From Micromonospora endolithica (GTDB taxonomy: Bacteria; Actinomycetota; Actinomycetes; Mycobacteriales; Micromonosporaceae), in assembly GCF_003626595.1 (NCBI RefSeq), contig NZ_RBAK01000006.1, positions 310,001-374,000 of the forward strand: DNA of 64,000 nt. The letters run 5' to 3'. The position numbers were made by a program, and so were the translations under genes. The notes beneath the pieces were generated by a model. It searched no databases, was not told the DNA's origin, and saw only the letters and a list, made by a program, of their open reading frames with translations. This document shows positions 7,635-16,059 of this stretch, piece after piece (positions within the stretch are counted from its first letter, which is position 1; every line of letters starts with the position of its first letter).

Positions 7635-10118
7635 ATGGCACGCCGCAAGGAAACGAAGGTCGACCTCTCCGCGTTCGACCAGGCCGGCGCGCGGGTCTTC
7701 GACAACCCACTGGTCACCGAGGTCTCCGACTCCTACCTGGAGTACGCGTTCTCGGTCATCCACTCCCGCGCCCTGCCCGACGCCCGGGACGGCCTCAAGC
7801 CGGTGCACCGGCGCATCCTGTGGTCGATGCACGAACAGGGCCACCGCCCCGACCGGGGGCACGTGAAGTCCGCCCGCATCGTCGGGGATGTGATGGGCAA
7901 GTACCACCCGCACGGCGACACCGCGATCTACGACGCGATGGTGCGGCTGGCCCAGGACTTCTCCCTCAACGCGCCCCTCATCGACGGGCATGGAAATTTT
8001 GGGTCCCCAGACGATGGACCGGCCGCCGCGCGTTATACCGAGGCTCGGATGTCCCGCGAGGCGATGCTGCTCGTCGGCGAGCTGGGCGAGGACACCGTCG
8101 ACGTCGAGCCCAACTACGACGGCTCGCTGACCCAGCCTGTCGTGCTGCCCGCCGCCTTCCCGAACCTGCTGGTCAACGGCGCGTCCGGGATCGCGGTCGG
8201 GATGGCCACCAACATGATCCCGCACAACCTGGGCGAGGTCGTCTCCGCCGCCCGCTGGCTGATCAACCACCCGGACGCCACGCTGGACCGGCTGATGGAG
8301 TTCGTGCCCGGCCCGGACCTGCCCACCGGTGGGCTGCTGCTCGGCCTCGACGAGGTGCGGCGGGCCTACGAGACCGGGCGCGGCGTGGTACGGATGCGCG
8401 GCCAGGTGGAGATCGGGCCGCTGGAGGGCAGCCGGGGCCGGCAGGCGATCACCGTCGTCGAACTGCCGTACGGCGTCGGCGCGGAGAAGGTCATCGCGGC
8501 GATCACCAACGAGGTCACCAAGACCAAGCGCCTCACCGGCATCGCCGACGTCAAGGACCTCACCGACCGGGAGAACGGCACCCGCCTGGTCATCGAGTGC
8601 AAGGTCGGCGTCAACCCGCAGGCGCTGCTCGCCGACCTCTACCGGCTCACCCCGCTGGAGCAGTCCTTCGGCGTGAACAACCTGGTGCTGGTCGACGGCC
8701 AGCCGCGCACCCTCGGGTTGAAGGACCTGCTGGAGGTCTTCCTCGCCCACCGCTACGAGGTGGTGACCCGGCGCAGCGCCTACCGCCGGCGCAGGCGCGA
8801 GGAGCGCCTGCACCTGGTCGACGGTCTGCTGATCGCGCTGCTGGACATCGACCGGGTGGTCAAGCTGATCCGGGCCAGCGAGGACGCGCAGGCCGCCAAG
8901 GACGGCCTGATGCAGAAGTTCTCGCTCTCCGAGATCCAGGCCACCTACATCCTGGACACGCCGCTGCGCCGGCTCACCAAGTACGACCGGATCGAGCTGG
9001 AGGCCGAGCAGGAGAAGCTGCGCGGTGAGATCGCCGAACTGTCCACGATCCTGGACGACGAGAAGGTGCTCCGGAAGGTCGTCTCCGACGAGTTGGCGGC
9101 GGTGGTGAAGCAGTTCGGCGCACCGCGCCGCACCACCCTGGTCGACGGCGACCTCAAGCAGGTCCTGGCCGCCTCCGCGCCGGCCGGCCCGCTGGAGGTC
9201 GCCGACGACCCGTGCCAGGTGATCCTCTCCGCGACCGGGCTGGTCGCCCGGACCGCGGCCGAGTCGGAGGAGACCGCCGAGGGGCGCCGCCGGCAGGGTC
9301 GGGTCAAGCACGACGCGGTACGCGCCGTCGCGCACTCCACCGCCCGGGGTCGGGTGCTGCTGGTGACCAGTGCCGGCCGGGCGTTCAAGGTCGACGTGCT
9401 GCCGCTGCCGGTGCTGCCCGAGCAGGCCGGCACGGTGTCGCTGCGCGGTGGCATGTCCGCCGCCGAACTGGTGCCGCTGGAGCCGGGCGAGACGGTGGTC
9501 GGTCTGGCGCCGCTCGGCGCGGGCGGCGAGGGCTCGCCGGGCCTGGCGCTGGGCACCCGGCAGGGCGTGGTCAAGGTGTGCGCCCCGGACTGGCCGGTAC
9601 GCTCCGACGAGTTCGAGGTGATCGGCCTGCGCGAGGGTGACGAGGTGGTCGGGGCGACCTGGCTGACCGACGGCGCCGAGTCGCTCACCTTCGTCACCTC
9701 CGAGGCGTCCCTGCTCCGCTTCCCGGCCGGCGTCGTCCGCCCCCAGGGGCTGCGTGGCGGGGGCATGGCCGGGGTCAACCTGCCGGGCGACGCGCGGGTG
9801 GTGTTCTTCGGCGCGGTCCGCACCGACGACCCGACCCACGGTGAGCCGATGGTGGTCACCTCGACCGGCGCGACGGTGAAGGTGACGCCGTTCGCGGCGT
9901 ACCCGGCGAAGGGGAGGGCGACCGGCGGCGTCCGCGCGCAGCGGTTCCTCAAGGGCGAGACCGACGTGGTCGCCGCCTGGGTCGGTCCGCGACCGGTCGG
10001 CGCGACGGGGAACGGCGACCCGGTGGAGCTGCCGGCGGCGGACCCGCGCCGGGACGGCTCCGGCTTCGCCGTCATGCTCGGCCCCACCGTGATCGGCCAC
10101 CAGATCGACCGACCCTGA
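7635..10118 (+). CDS. parC: type IIA DNA topoisomerase subunit A (topoisomerase IV/ParC type)
   Basis: DNA breakage-reunion subunit, 827 aa. The winged-helix/tower region begins at about 25. The quinolone-resistance-determining stretch VGDVMGKYHPHGDTAIYDAM is followed by the active-site Tyr134 in AARYTEARMS. A coiled-coil-forming tower (about 425-475) and a C-terminal beta-pinwheel with degenerate blades (about 510-800) follow. No clear GyrA-box (QRRGGRG) is visible, which favours a decatenase over a supercoiling gyrase. The start is 32 nt after parE. Codons 118-138 carry an unusual run of A/T-ending codons around the active site. Confidence 0.92.
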   Translation: MARRKETKVDLSAFDQAGARVFDNPLVTEVSDSYLEYAFSVIHSRALPDARDGLKPVHRRILWSMHEQGHRPDRGHVKSARIVGDVMGKYHPHGDTAIYDAMVRLAQDFSLNAPLIDGHGNFGSPDDGPAAARYTEARMSREAMLLVGELGEDTVDVEPNYDGSLTQPVVLPAAFPNLLVNGASGIAVGMATNMIPHNLGEVVSAARWLINHPDATLDRLMEFVPGPDLPTGGLLLGLDEVRRAYETGRGVVRMRGQVEIGPLEGSRGRQAITVVELPYGVGAEKVIAAITNEVTKTKRLTGIADVKDLTDRENGTRLVIECKVGVNPQALLADLYRLTPLEQSFGVNNLVLVDGQPRTLGLKDLLEVFLAHRYEVVTRRSAYRRRRREERLHLVDGLLIALLDIDRVVKLIRASEDAQAAKDGLMQKFSLSEIQATYILDTPLRRLTKYDRIELEAEQEKLRGEIAELSTILDDEKVLRKVVSDELAAVVKQFGAPRRTTLVDGDLKQVLAASAPAGPLEVADDPCQVILSATGLVARTAAESEETAEGRRRQGRVKHDAVRAVAHSTARGRVLLVTSAGRAFKVDVLPLPVLPEQAGTVSLRGGMSAAELVPLEPGETVVGLAPLGAGGEGSPGLALGTRQGVVKVCAPDWPVRSDEFEVIGLREGDEVVGATWLTDGAESLTFVTSEASLLRFPAGVVRPQGLRGGGMAGVNLPGDARVVFFGAVRTDDPTHGEPMVVTSTGATVKVTPFAAYPAKGRATGGVRAQRFLKGETDVVAAWVGPRPVGATGNGDPVELPAADPRRDGSGFAVMLGPTVIGHQIDRP

Positions 10119-10149
10119 CCCGTCCGGGGCTCCGCCCGGACGGTCAGGG
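10113..10149 (+). terminator. hairpin overlapping the parC stop codon
   Basis: A 16-nt left arm (10113-10128) and a 15-nt right arm (10135-10149) pair with a single bulge around the loop GCTCCG. The stem includes the parC TGA. A second perfect 9-bp hairpin follows at 10164-10190. No U-tract is present, as is usual for actinobacterial terminators. Confidence 0.7.
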
Positions 10150-10163
10150 TGCTGCGGAACCGG

Positions 10164-10190
10164 GGCCCCCGGCCTGTCTGTCCGGGGGCC
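10164..10190 (+). terminator. second hairpin downstream of parC
   Basis: A perfect 9-bp stem GGCCCCCGG/CCGGGGGCC with a 9-nt loop, 46 nt after the parC stop. With the preceding hairpin it isolates parEC from the RNA methyltransferase gene, whose own -10 element (TACAAT, 10202-10207) starts just downstream. Confidence 0.6.
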
Positions 10191-10305
10191 GAGGGGCCGC
10201 CTACAATCGGGTGCGTTCCCGCTCTGTCGCCGTCGATGGCCCGTGTGCGCCGCGAAGCACACCCCCGATGTCCCTTTCAGACCACGGCGGAGTCGCCGTA
10301 GCGGC

Positions 10306-10824
10306 GTGAGCGCCGCCATCCGGGTGCGGCCGCGCCGCGAGGTGCGTGCCGCCCGCCGACCCCGCCCGCACCGCTGCTGGAATCACCTGGTCGCGGCCCC
10401 GCTGTGGCCGCTGCACGGCGCCAACCTCGGTACGCTGCTGCGCACCTGCGACGCCGTCGGCGCCTGCCTCGCGGTGCCGCCGTTCCGCTGGGTCGACGAG
10501 GCGGTGGCTCGGGGCAACACCCTTCGTCGTCCCGGTTGCGTGCACCGGATCGGTGACCCGTTGCGCTGGCTCGCCGTCGAACGCTCGGCCGGCGCCCGCG
10601 TACTCGGTGTCGAACTGGCCGACGAGGCGATCCGGCTCGGGGACCTGCCCGCCGCCCGGGGCCGGACGGTGGTCGTGCTGGGTCACGAGCAGACCGGCAT
10701 CCCACCCGAGGCCCTCGACTGCCTGGACGCGGCGGTGGAGATCCCCATGGTCGGCGCGGGCCACAGCCTGAACGTGGCCGTCGCGGGTTCACTCGTGCTG
10801 TACAAACTGGCCGGTCTCCTCTGA
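10306..10824 (+). CDS. SpoU/TrmH-family RNA methyltransferase
   Basis: A 172-aa SPOUT-fold methyltransferase predicted to 2'-O-methylate tRNA or rRNA. The three SpoU motifs are present in order: NLGTLLRTCDAVGA (motif 1), VVLGHEQTGIPPEAL (motif 2) and IPMVGAGHSLNVAVAGSLVLYKL (motif 3), which form the SAM-binding trefoil knot. It lacks the N-terminal L30e-like substrate-binding extension of TrmB/RlmB types, so it is a minimal version. GTG 10306 opens VSAAIRVRPRREVR; an in-frame GTG at 10243 would add 21 residues. TACAAT at 10202-10207 is a good -10. Confidence 0.85.
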   Translation: MSAAIRVRPRREVRAARRPRPHRCWNHLVAAPLWPLHGANLGTLLRTCDAVGACLAVPPFRWVDEAVARGNTLRRPGCVHRIGDPLRWLAVERSAGARVLGVELADEAIRLGDLPAARGRTVVVLGHEQTGIPPEALDCLDAAVEIPMVGAGHSLNVAVAGSLVLYKLAGLL

Positions 10825-10879
10825 AACGCCTCGCTGCGACACAGGCGCGCGCGGCGCGCACGGGGCACGGGGCGCACGG

Positions 10880-10958
10880 CAAGATCGCGCACGAACAGGG
10901 ATGTAGGGGCATCGCCGGGCGCGTGAGGCCACTACATCCATGATTTAGCGCGATCTTG
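10880..10958. repeat. nested inverted repeat between convergent genes (repeat family A)
   Basis: The outer arms CAAGATCGCGC (10880-10890) and GCGCGATCTTG (10948-10958) are exact complements. Inside, GGATGTAG (10899-10906) pairs with CTACATCC (10932-10939). The outer core is the same 10-mer as in the element at 675-753, and the position, between convergent trmH-like and alkB-like genes, is the same. Confidence 0.75.
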
Positions 10959-11005
10959 ACCCGGTCTGGGCGGGCACGGCCTGGGACGGCGCGAGGGTGG
11001 GCGGG

Positions 11006-11653
11006 TCAGGCCACGCCGGCGGGGCGGAACTGGACGCTGACCCGGGGACCGACCGGGCGGGCGGTCTTCGGGATCGCGTGTTCCCAGGTGCGCTGGCAGG
11101 AGCCACCCATCACCACCAGGTCACCGTGCCCGAGCGGGAAGCGCAGGCTCGGTGCGCCGCCACCACGGGGGCGCAGCAGCAGCGGCCGGGGCGAGCCGAA
11201 CGAGACGATGGCCACCATCGTGTCGATGTGCGCGGAGCGGCCCTGGGTGTCGCCGTGCCAGGCCACGCTGTCCCGGCCGTCCCGGTAGAGGCACATGCCG
11301 GCGGTGACGAAGGGCTCGCCCAGCTCCGCCGCGTAGTGCCGGGTGAGCACGTCGCGCGCGGCGGTGAGCACCGGGTGGGGCAGTGCCCGCTGCGGGCCGT
11401 ACCAGCAGAGCAGGCGGGGGACGTCGACGTCGGCGTCGTACATCCGGCGGCGCTCGGCGCGCCACGGCACCTCGTGCACCAGAGTGTCGAGCACTCCGCC
11501 GGAGCCGGTCACCCAGCCGGGCAGGTGGTCGACCCAGGCGCCCCGGCCGAGTTCGCGGCGACGCAGCCGGCCGGCGAGCGGGCCGAGGGTCGGGCCCTGC
11601 TCGGCGAAGTCGAGCATGGAGGGCTGGTAGGCGACGTCGGACACGTGGCCCAT
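11006..11653 (-). CDS. alkB: AlkB-family alpha-ketoglutarate-dependent dioxygenase
   Basis: A 215-aa Fe(II)/2-oxoglutarate dioxygenase predicted to repair alkylated DNA or RNA bases by oxidative demethylation. The iron ligands are His133 and Asp135 (WHGDTQGR) and His192 (TWEHAIPK). The 2-oxoglutarate-binding arginines are Arg204 and Arg210 in RVSVQFR. The region MCLYRDGRDSVAWHGD is characteristic of AlkB homologues. It is monocistronic, convergent with the SpoU methyltransferase and about 30 nt downstream of the pyruvyl transferase gene on the same strand. No Ada-type regulator is visible nearby. Confidence 0.93.
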   Translation of the reverse strand: MGHVSDVAYQPSMLDFAEQGPTLGPLAGRLRRRELGRGAWVDHLPGWVTGSGGVLDTLVHEVPWRAERRRMYDADVDVPRLLCWYGPQRALPHPVLTAARDVLTRHYAAELGEPFVTAGMCLYRDGRDSVAWHGDTQGRSAHIDTMVAIVSFGSPRPLLLRPRGGGAPSLRFPLGHGDLVVMGGSCQRTWEHAIPKTARPVGPRVSVQFRPAGVA

Positions 11654-11684
11654 CCTACCCGAGAGTCGAACAGGCGTACGACGA

Positions 11685-13010
11685 TCAGCGCCGCAGCAAC
11701 CGGCGGGCCGGCCCGCGGACCGCCTGCTTGACCCGCTCGCGCAACTGCTGACCGCGCAGCGACTCGATGGTCTCCCGCAGCGAGGCGTTCTCGTCGCGCA
11801 GCCGCTGGATGCGGGCCAGCAGTTCGGCCGGCGCGGTGCTGGTGGCCGGCCGGACCACCGGCGGGTAGGTGGTCTCGCGGACCCGCTGGTCGAAGAGGGT
11901 GGCGCTCTGACCGTCGGCGAACGAGTGGCCGAGGTCGTGCTTGGCCAGGAACGTGGTGACCGCCGCGAAACGCGCCTTGTGCCCCTCGTTGAGTGCCGTG
12001 TAGTCGGCCTCGGCGTAGAGCTGCGCGGCGTCGATGTCGGCCGGCACGTCCCGCATGATCCGGTGCGGGATGTCGAAGTAGCGGGCCAGCTCCAGGGTGC
12101 GCGAGTCGTGCGCGAAGAGGTAACCGGGAGTGCCGGAGATCAACGCGGTGATGGTGCCGTGGATCCGGGTGCCGAAGGCGAAGTCGAACCCGGACAGGTA
12201 CTCCATCCAGGGCCACGGGTCGACGAACATCCGCACCTTGTCCTCGACGAAGAGCGGGTGCGAGGTGTGCACCGGGATGTCGTTGCTGCGTCCCCGCAGT
12301 TCGGGGGCGTCGCCGTAGAGCAGGGTGCCCAGGGTCTTCAGATCCTGCGGGAGGTAACGCAGGTTGGGGTAGCGCGCGTGGTGGTGCCGGATGATCCCGG
12401 CCATCGAGGAGACGTACGGCGAGATGTTCAGCGCGACCCGGTCCTCGGTCGACAGCGCCGGCTTGGCCTTCTCGACCCGCAGGCTGTCGCCGTGCAGGAA
12501 CATCGACGGACAGCCGATCTGCTCGACCGCGGAGAAGCCGAGCGTACGCAGGTAGCTCTCGGTCACCTCGCCGCGTACGCCGATGGTGTGCGAACGGTCG
12601 AGCACCGCGCGGCAGAAGGCGGCGACCGGCTCGTCGATCGGCCGCAGGTATTCCCGGTCGCCGTCGACGTTGGTCTGCACGCCGACGCCGAACACCACCA
12701 CCGGGATCTTCAGCCGCTCGATCAACCTGGTCATCGGGACCAGCCGGTTCACGAAGCTGCGCCGGAAGGCGTTGGCCAGCGGGATGACGAAGACGTCGTA
12801 CTTCTCGTTGATCTCGTCGGCCTCGCGCGGGTCGGCCCGGAACAGCGACGGGGTGATCTCCGCGGTCGACGTCGCGAGCAGTTTGTGCGCGGCATGGCTG
12901 AAGACCAGGTTGCCGTTGTTGTCGCCGATCCAGTTCCGCGCGAAGGTGTCCTCCGGGCTGAGGACGTCGAACGGGCCCTTGCGGGCCCGCAGCAGAATCC
13001 GCTGGTGCAT
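11685..13010 (-). CDS. polysaccharide pyruvyl transferase family protein
   Basis: A 441-aa protein of the PS_pyruv_trans (CsaB/WcaK/AmsJ-like) family. These enzymes transfer pyruvate from PEP to make ketal-pyruvylated sugars on surface polysaccharides. Family features are VVFGVGVQTN (about 103-112), TIGVRGEVTESYLRTLGF, IGCPSMF, and the late FGTRIHGTITALISGTPGYLF, whose Arg-His pair is the catalytic/binding hallmark. After about residue 385 comes a charged coiled-coil-like tail (LLARIQRLRDENASLRETIE). Proximity to the wall glycopolymer locus suggests pyruvylation of the same polymer. Divergent from the acyltransferase gene. Confidence 0.85.
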   Translation of the reverse strand: MHQRILLRARKGPFDVLSPEDTFARNWIGDNNGNLVFSHAAHKLLATSTAEITPSLFRADPREADEINEKYDVFVIPLANAFRRSFVNRLVPMTRLIERLKIPVVVFGVGVQTNVDGDREYLRPIDEPVAAFCRAVLDRSHTIGVRGEVTESYLRTLGFSAVEQIGCPSMFLHGDSLRVEKAKPALSTEDRVALNISPYVSSMAGIIRHHHARYPNLRYLPQDLKTLGTLLYGDAPELRGRSNDIPVHTSHPLFVEDKVRMFVDPWPWMEYLSGFDFAFGTRIHGTITALISGTPGYLFAHDSRTLELARYFDIPHRIMRDVPADIDAAQLYAEADYTALNEGHKARFAAVTTFLAKHDLGHSFADGQSATLFDQRVRETTYPPVVRPATSTAPAELLARIQRLRDENASLRETIESLRGQQLRERVKQAVRGPARRLLRR

Positions 13011-13189
13011 CCGGGGTGCTCACCTTCCGTTCCGGGCACGGCGCGCCCGGCGGGAACCGCGGCGACCGTCGCGCTTCCCTATTGTGCAGGGACGGAAATC
13101 CTATGCCACCGGCCGGATCATCCCGAAGTCCGCACACCGGGCGCCGTCGCCCCGGCCGGCGTCCCGCCCCACCGGGTAGGGTGCCCGGC

Positions 13190-14389
13190 GTGACCAGCGC
13201 ACCGGCCAGCACCCCCGCCACCCGGCTGCCGTCGCTCACCGGGCTGCGCTGGGTCGCCGCCCTGCTGGTCTTCGCCTTCCACGTCGGCACCATGCGGATC
13301 GTCGCCGAGCCCGCGGTCAAGACCGTGCTGGACAAGGCGTTCGCGCTCGGCCTCTCCGGGGTGGAGTTCTTCTTCATCCTCAGTGGGTTCGTGCTGGTCT
13401 GGTCGTACCGCGACGGCGAACCACGGCGCTCCTTCCTGCGCCGGCGGGTGGCCAAGATCTATCCGAACCACCTGGTGACCTTCCTGGTGGCGCTCGCCGT
13501 CGCGTTCTGGTTCGCCGACCCGGTGGCCCCGTGGGCCGCGGTCGGAAACCTCTTCCTGGTGCAGGCCTGGATCCCGCTCGACGGCTACTTCTACAGCGTC
13601 AACAACGTGAGCTGGTCGCTCTCCTGCGAACTGGCCTTCTATCTCTGTCTGCCGCTGGTGCTGCCGTGGCTGCGCCGGGCCCGCGCCGGTGCCCTGTGGG
13701 CGGTGGTGGTCGCGGTGCCGCTGCTCATCGTGGCTCTCTGGCCCGCCCAACTCCTGGTTCCCGAGGAGAACCGCTGGTGGTTCACCCAGGTCTTCCCGGT
13801 CGTCCGCTCCTTCGAGTTCTGGCTGGGTGTGGCCGCGGCCGAGTTGCTGCGTCGGGGCCGCTGGCGGGGACCGAACCTGACGGTGGCCAGCGTGCTGTTC
13901 GTCGTCACCTGGGTGGTGGCCGCGCTGTGGATCCGCGCCGAACTCTGGGCGGCCCTGCTCGCGGTGGCCTATCTCCTGGTCATCACGGCGGCGGCGGACG
14001 CCGACGTGCGGGGCCGGCGCACACCGTGGCGGTCCCGCCCGATGGTCTGGCTCGGCGAGGTCTCCTTCGCCTTCTACCTGGTCCACGTGCTGGTGATGAC
14101 GACCGTGCTGCGGCTGACCGGGTACTGGGGCACCGGGCTGGACGGGTGGCGGGGACCGCTCGTGGTGCTCGGTTTCCTGCTGCTCACCCTGCTGCTCGCC
14201 GCGGCCCTGCACCGCTGGGTGGAGCTGCCGATGATGCGCCGGCTCGGCCCCTCGGGTCGGACCCGGCCGCCCGCACCGACCGCGCCCGCCTCGCCGGCGT
14301 CCGTCGTGCCTGAGGACTCCGCGCCGGCCCGGGTTCCCACCCCGCGCGACGGGCACGTCGAGTACGCCGGGCGGCGCGACCCCGGTTGA
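13190..14389 (+). CDS. acyltransferase 3 (OafA/YrhL-like) membrane protein
   Basis: A 399-aa integral membrane O-acyltransferase with about ten hydrophobic segments. It opens with the family motif RLPSLTGLRWVAALLVFAFH (catalytic His at the end of TM1). It also has GVEFFFILSGFVLVWS and RRRVAKIYPNHLVTF, the R-x10-H-type signature loop region. The C-terminus is an Ala/Pro-rich cytoplasmic tail. Such enzymes O-acetylate surface glycans. GTG 13190 is preceded by GGTAGGG at 8 nt; a longer frame from 13016 lacks family similarity. Together with the divergent pyruvyl transferase it may modify the glycopolymer made further downstream. Confidence 0.87.
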   Translation: MTSAPASTPATRLPSLTGLRWVAALLVFAFHVGTMRIVAEPAVKTVLDKAFALGLSGVEFFFILSGFVLVWSYRDGEPRRSFLRRRVAKIYPNHLVTFLVALAVAFWFADPVAPWAAVGNLFLVQAWIPLDGYFYSVNNVSWSLSCELAFYLCLPLVLPWLRRARAGALWAVVVAVPLLIVALWPAQLLVPEENRWWFTQVFPVVRSFEFWLGVAAAELLRRGRWRGPNLTVASVLFVVTWVVAALWIRAELWAALLAVAYLLVITAAADADVRGRRTPWRSRPMVWLGEVSFAFYLVHVLVMTTVLRLTGYWGTGLDGWRGPLVVLGFLLLTLLLAAALHRWVELPMMRRLGPSGRTRPPAPTAPASPASVVPEDSAPARVPTPRDGHVEYAGRRDPG

Positions 14390-14789
14390 CCCGCGCTGCC
14401 CCTGGCCCGTCGGCGGCGGCCCTACTCGGCAGCGGCCGGGCCAGCGCAGCCGGGACCGGGCGGGGGTGGGGATCAACCGGAGTCGGCCGAATCGTTATCC
14501 GGAAATTGGTGAGCCCGGTCACCCGGCTCGTGGAAACGGTCATCGTGGGTCAGTCGGGCCGATCGACGTCGGCAACTCCGGGAGGGCCGTCGCCATCTGT
14601 CCGCTTTTCGCCGCACGGTGCCGCCGGAACCGTGTGTCCCATTCAATAACGTCAGTGACCTGATGCTCCGATATTCTCCACCGCATAGGGGGTTTAGGCA
14701 GGTGAGAGTGCTTGGCGTGATCGGTACCCACCGGTAGTGTCGGCGCGTCCGGAGCGGTTTCCGATCGCACATGGCGACGCCGCGCCGAC
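14390..14789. other. 400-bp intergenic region, no gene recognised
   Basis: No reading frame here has convincing codon bias or family similarity. The stretch 14640-14790 is less GC-rich than its surroundings and probably holds the promoter of the riboswitch-controlled transcript. I could not fix a confident -35/-10 pair. Confidence 0.5.
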
Positions 14790-14908
14790 CCGCTTAATCG
14801 TGTATCCACGAACCGGGGACCCACAGCAACACCGGGGTGAATCCGCGGGCCACGGCCCGCGGTAGGGCGTACTTCCCGCCCGAATCCGTCAGCTAACCCG
14901 GTCAGCGG
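14790..14908 (+). promoter_or_regulatory. c-di-AMP riboswitch (ydaO-yuaA class)
   Basis: The conserved elements of the ydaO-yuaA aptamer appear in order. The P1 strand CCGCT (14790-14794) pairs with AGCGG (14904-14908). ACCGGGGA is at 14812-14819 and GGGGTGAATC at 14834-14843. A GC-rich variable stem follows (CCGCGGGCC 14843-14851 with GGCCCGCGG 14854-14862). The highly conserved CGAATCCGTCAGCTAACC is at 14881-14898. This aptamer binds cyclic di-AMP and usually switches expression off. In actinobacteria it typically precedes cell-wall hydrolase genes, which fits the peptidase gene 220 nt downstream. Confidence 0.9.
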
Positions 14909-15130
14909 TCACGGAAGGAGTGTCATTCCTCGTGCCCACCCCCCGCTCGTCCCCCCACCTCCACGGCATGGCGGTGCCGGCGCTCGCCTGACGGCGACGG
15001 ATTCCGGCAACCGTCCCGACCGCCCGGCCCCCGGGCGTTCCCTTCCCGCGGCAACCCGACCCGCCCGCGCGCGTGAACTCCTCCGCGCGTCGGGTGGCTG
15101 GCTGCTGCCCACGCCCCCGTGGAGGACATC
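14909..15130 (+). promoter_or_regulatory. long leader / expression platform of the riboswitch
   Basis: 222 nt lie between the aptamer and the GTG start. Candidate hairpins are CGCCCGG/CCGGGCG (15021-15037, 3-nt loop) and a bulged stem pairing ACCCGAC (15054-15060) plus CGCGCG with CGCGCGTCGGGT (15084-15095). The latter ends about 25 nt before the ribosome binding site GGAGGA (15121-15126). Either could act as a conditional terminator; which one is switched is inference. Confidence 0.45.
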
Positions 15131-15964
15131 GTGAAGCACCACCTGAAGCGTCAGCTGCGGCGCCTCGTGACCCAACGCCCGTACCAGATCGTCGCCGGAG
15201 CGACCGCGGCGCTCGTGCTGGCCGGCGGCACCGGTGCCGCCCTCGCCACCGGCGACGCCCCGGCCCCGGTGGCGGGCGCCGCCCCGGTGGCCGAGCTGGA
15301 CTCCCGGATCGACGAGGCCGCCACCACGGGCGAGGTGCGGGTCGCCGACCCGTCTCCGTCCCCGTCCGCCTCGCCGAGCGGGTCACCGTCGGCGGCGAAG
15401 CCCGCCGCCAAGGCCACCACCGACCCGGACACCAGCCGTCCGGCCAAGCCGAAGCCGCCGTCGACAAAGGTGCTCGACTACGACTACCAGGCGCAGACCA
15501 CCTTCTACTACTGCGGCCCCGCCGCGGTGCGTAACGCGCTCGACGCCGCCGGCGTCACGCGCAGCCAGGACGAGTTGGCCGTCGCGCTCGGCACCACCGA
15601 GATGGGTACGAACTCGGCCCTGGACACCACCCGGGTGCTCAACCAGCAGGTCAAGGGCAACCCGTACCGGACCCGGACCATTCCCGGCGCGGCCAGTCCG
15701 GCTCAGCTGGACCAGCTCCGGGCCGACGTGGTCCGGGTGATCAACGACAACCGCGCGATCGTGGCGAACGTCGTCGGCACCGCCACCGACACCAACGGCG
15801 GCTGGCACTCGTTCCCGGGCGGCCACTACGTCGCCGTGGTCGGCTACAAGAACGACGGCCGGACCGTGCGGATCGCCGACTCGGCCGACCCGTCGCTGCC
15901 CGGGTACTGGATCAGCACCATCGACCTGGCGAACTGGATGGTCACCCGCGGCTACTCCGCCTGA
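15131..15964 (+). CDS. secreted C39-like cysteine peptidase under c-di-AMP riboswitch
   Basis: A 277-aa exported protein. A basic N-terminus (VKHHLKRQLRRLVTQRP) and hydrophobic segment 20-38 form a signal peptide or anchor. A Pro/Ser/Ala/Lys-rich linker (about 75-110), probably spanning the wall, follows. The catalytic domain is a papain-like C39_2 fold: Cys128 in YYCGPAAVRNAL, His232 in GGHYVAVVGY, and an Asp/Asn after the His (IADSADPS). The Gln of the oxyanion hole is likely in DYQAQTTFYYC. GTG 15131 has GGAGGA 4 nt upstream. The riboswitch implies a role in wall or turgor homeostasis; the substrate, peptide or peptidoglycan, is unknown. No ABC transporter domain is fused, so it is not a bacteriocin exporter. 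Confidence 0.85.
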   Translation: MKHHLKRQLRRLVTQRPYQIVAGATAALVLAGGTGAALATGDAPAPVAGAAPVAELDSRIDEAATTGEVRVADPSPSPSASPSGSPSAAKPAAKATTDPDTSRPAKPKPPSTKVLDYDYQAQTTFYYCGPAAVRNALDAAGVTRSQDELAVALGTTEMGTNSALDTTRVLNQQVKGNPYRTRTIPGAASPAQLDQLRADVVRVINDNRAIVANVVGTATDTNGGWHSFPGGHYVAVVGYKNDGRTVRIADSADPSLPGYWISTIDLANWMVTRGYSA

Positions 15965-15975
15965 CCGTACCGCCG

Positions 15976-16013
15976 CCGTCGGGCACCGGCTCCGTCGAGC
16001 CGGTGCCCGACGG
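15976..16013 (+). terminator. strong hairpin terminator of the C39 peptidase gene
   Basis: A perfect 16-bp stem (15976-15991 with 15998-16013) closes a 6-nt loop CCGTCG, 12 nt after the stop codon. It should separate this transcript from the alpha/beta hydrolase gene. Confidence 0.8.
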
Positions 16014-16059
16014 TGTCCACCCTCGCGCATCGTGTCCGTCCGGTGGCACACTGCGCCGT

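Noticed and set aside
10201..10260. tRNA-like or small RNA gene in the parC-SpoU gap
   Set aside because: TACAAT looks like a -10, but no cloverleaf, T-loop or CCA context can be formed; no tRNA was found anywhere in the window.
7317..10319. 1000-codon minus-strand frame opposite parC
   Set aside because: Antisense to a fully recognisable ParC gene, without domains or credible codon bias in its own frame.
14466..14663. Small plus-strand ORF in the region upstream of the riboswitch
   Set aside because: No ribosome binding site, codon third positions not GC-biased, no family similarity.
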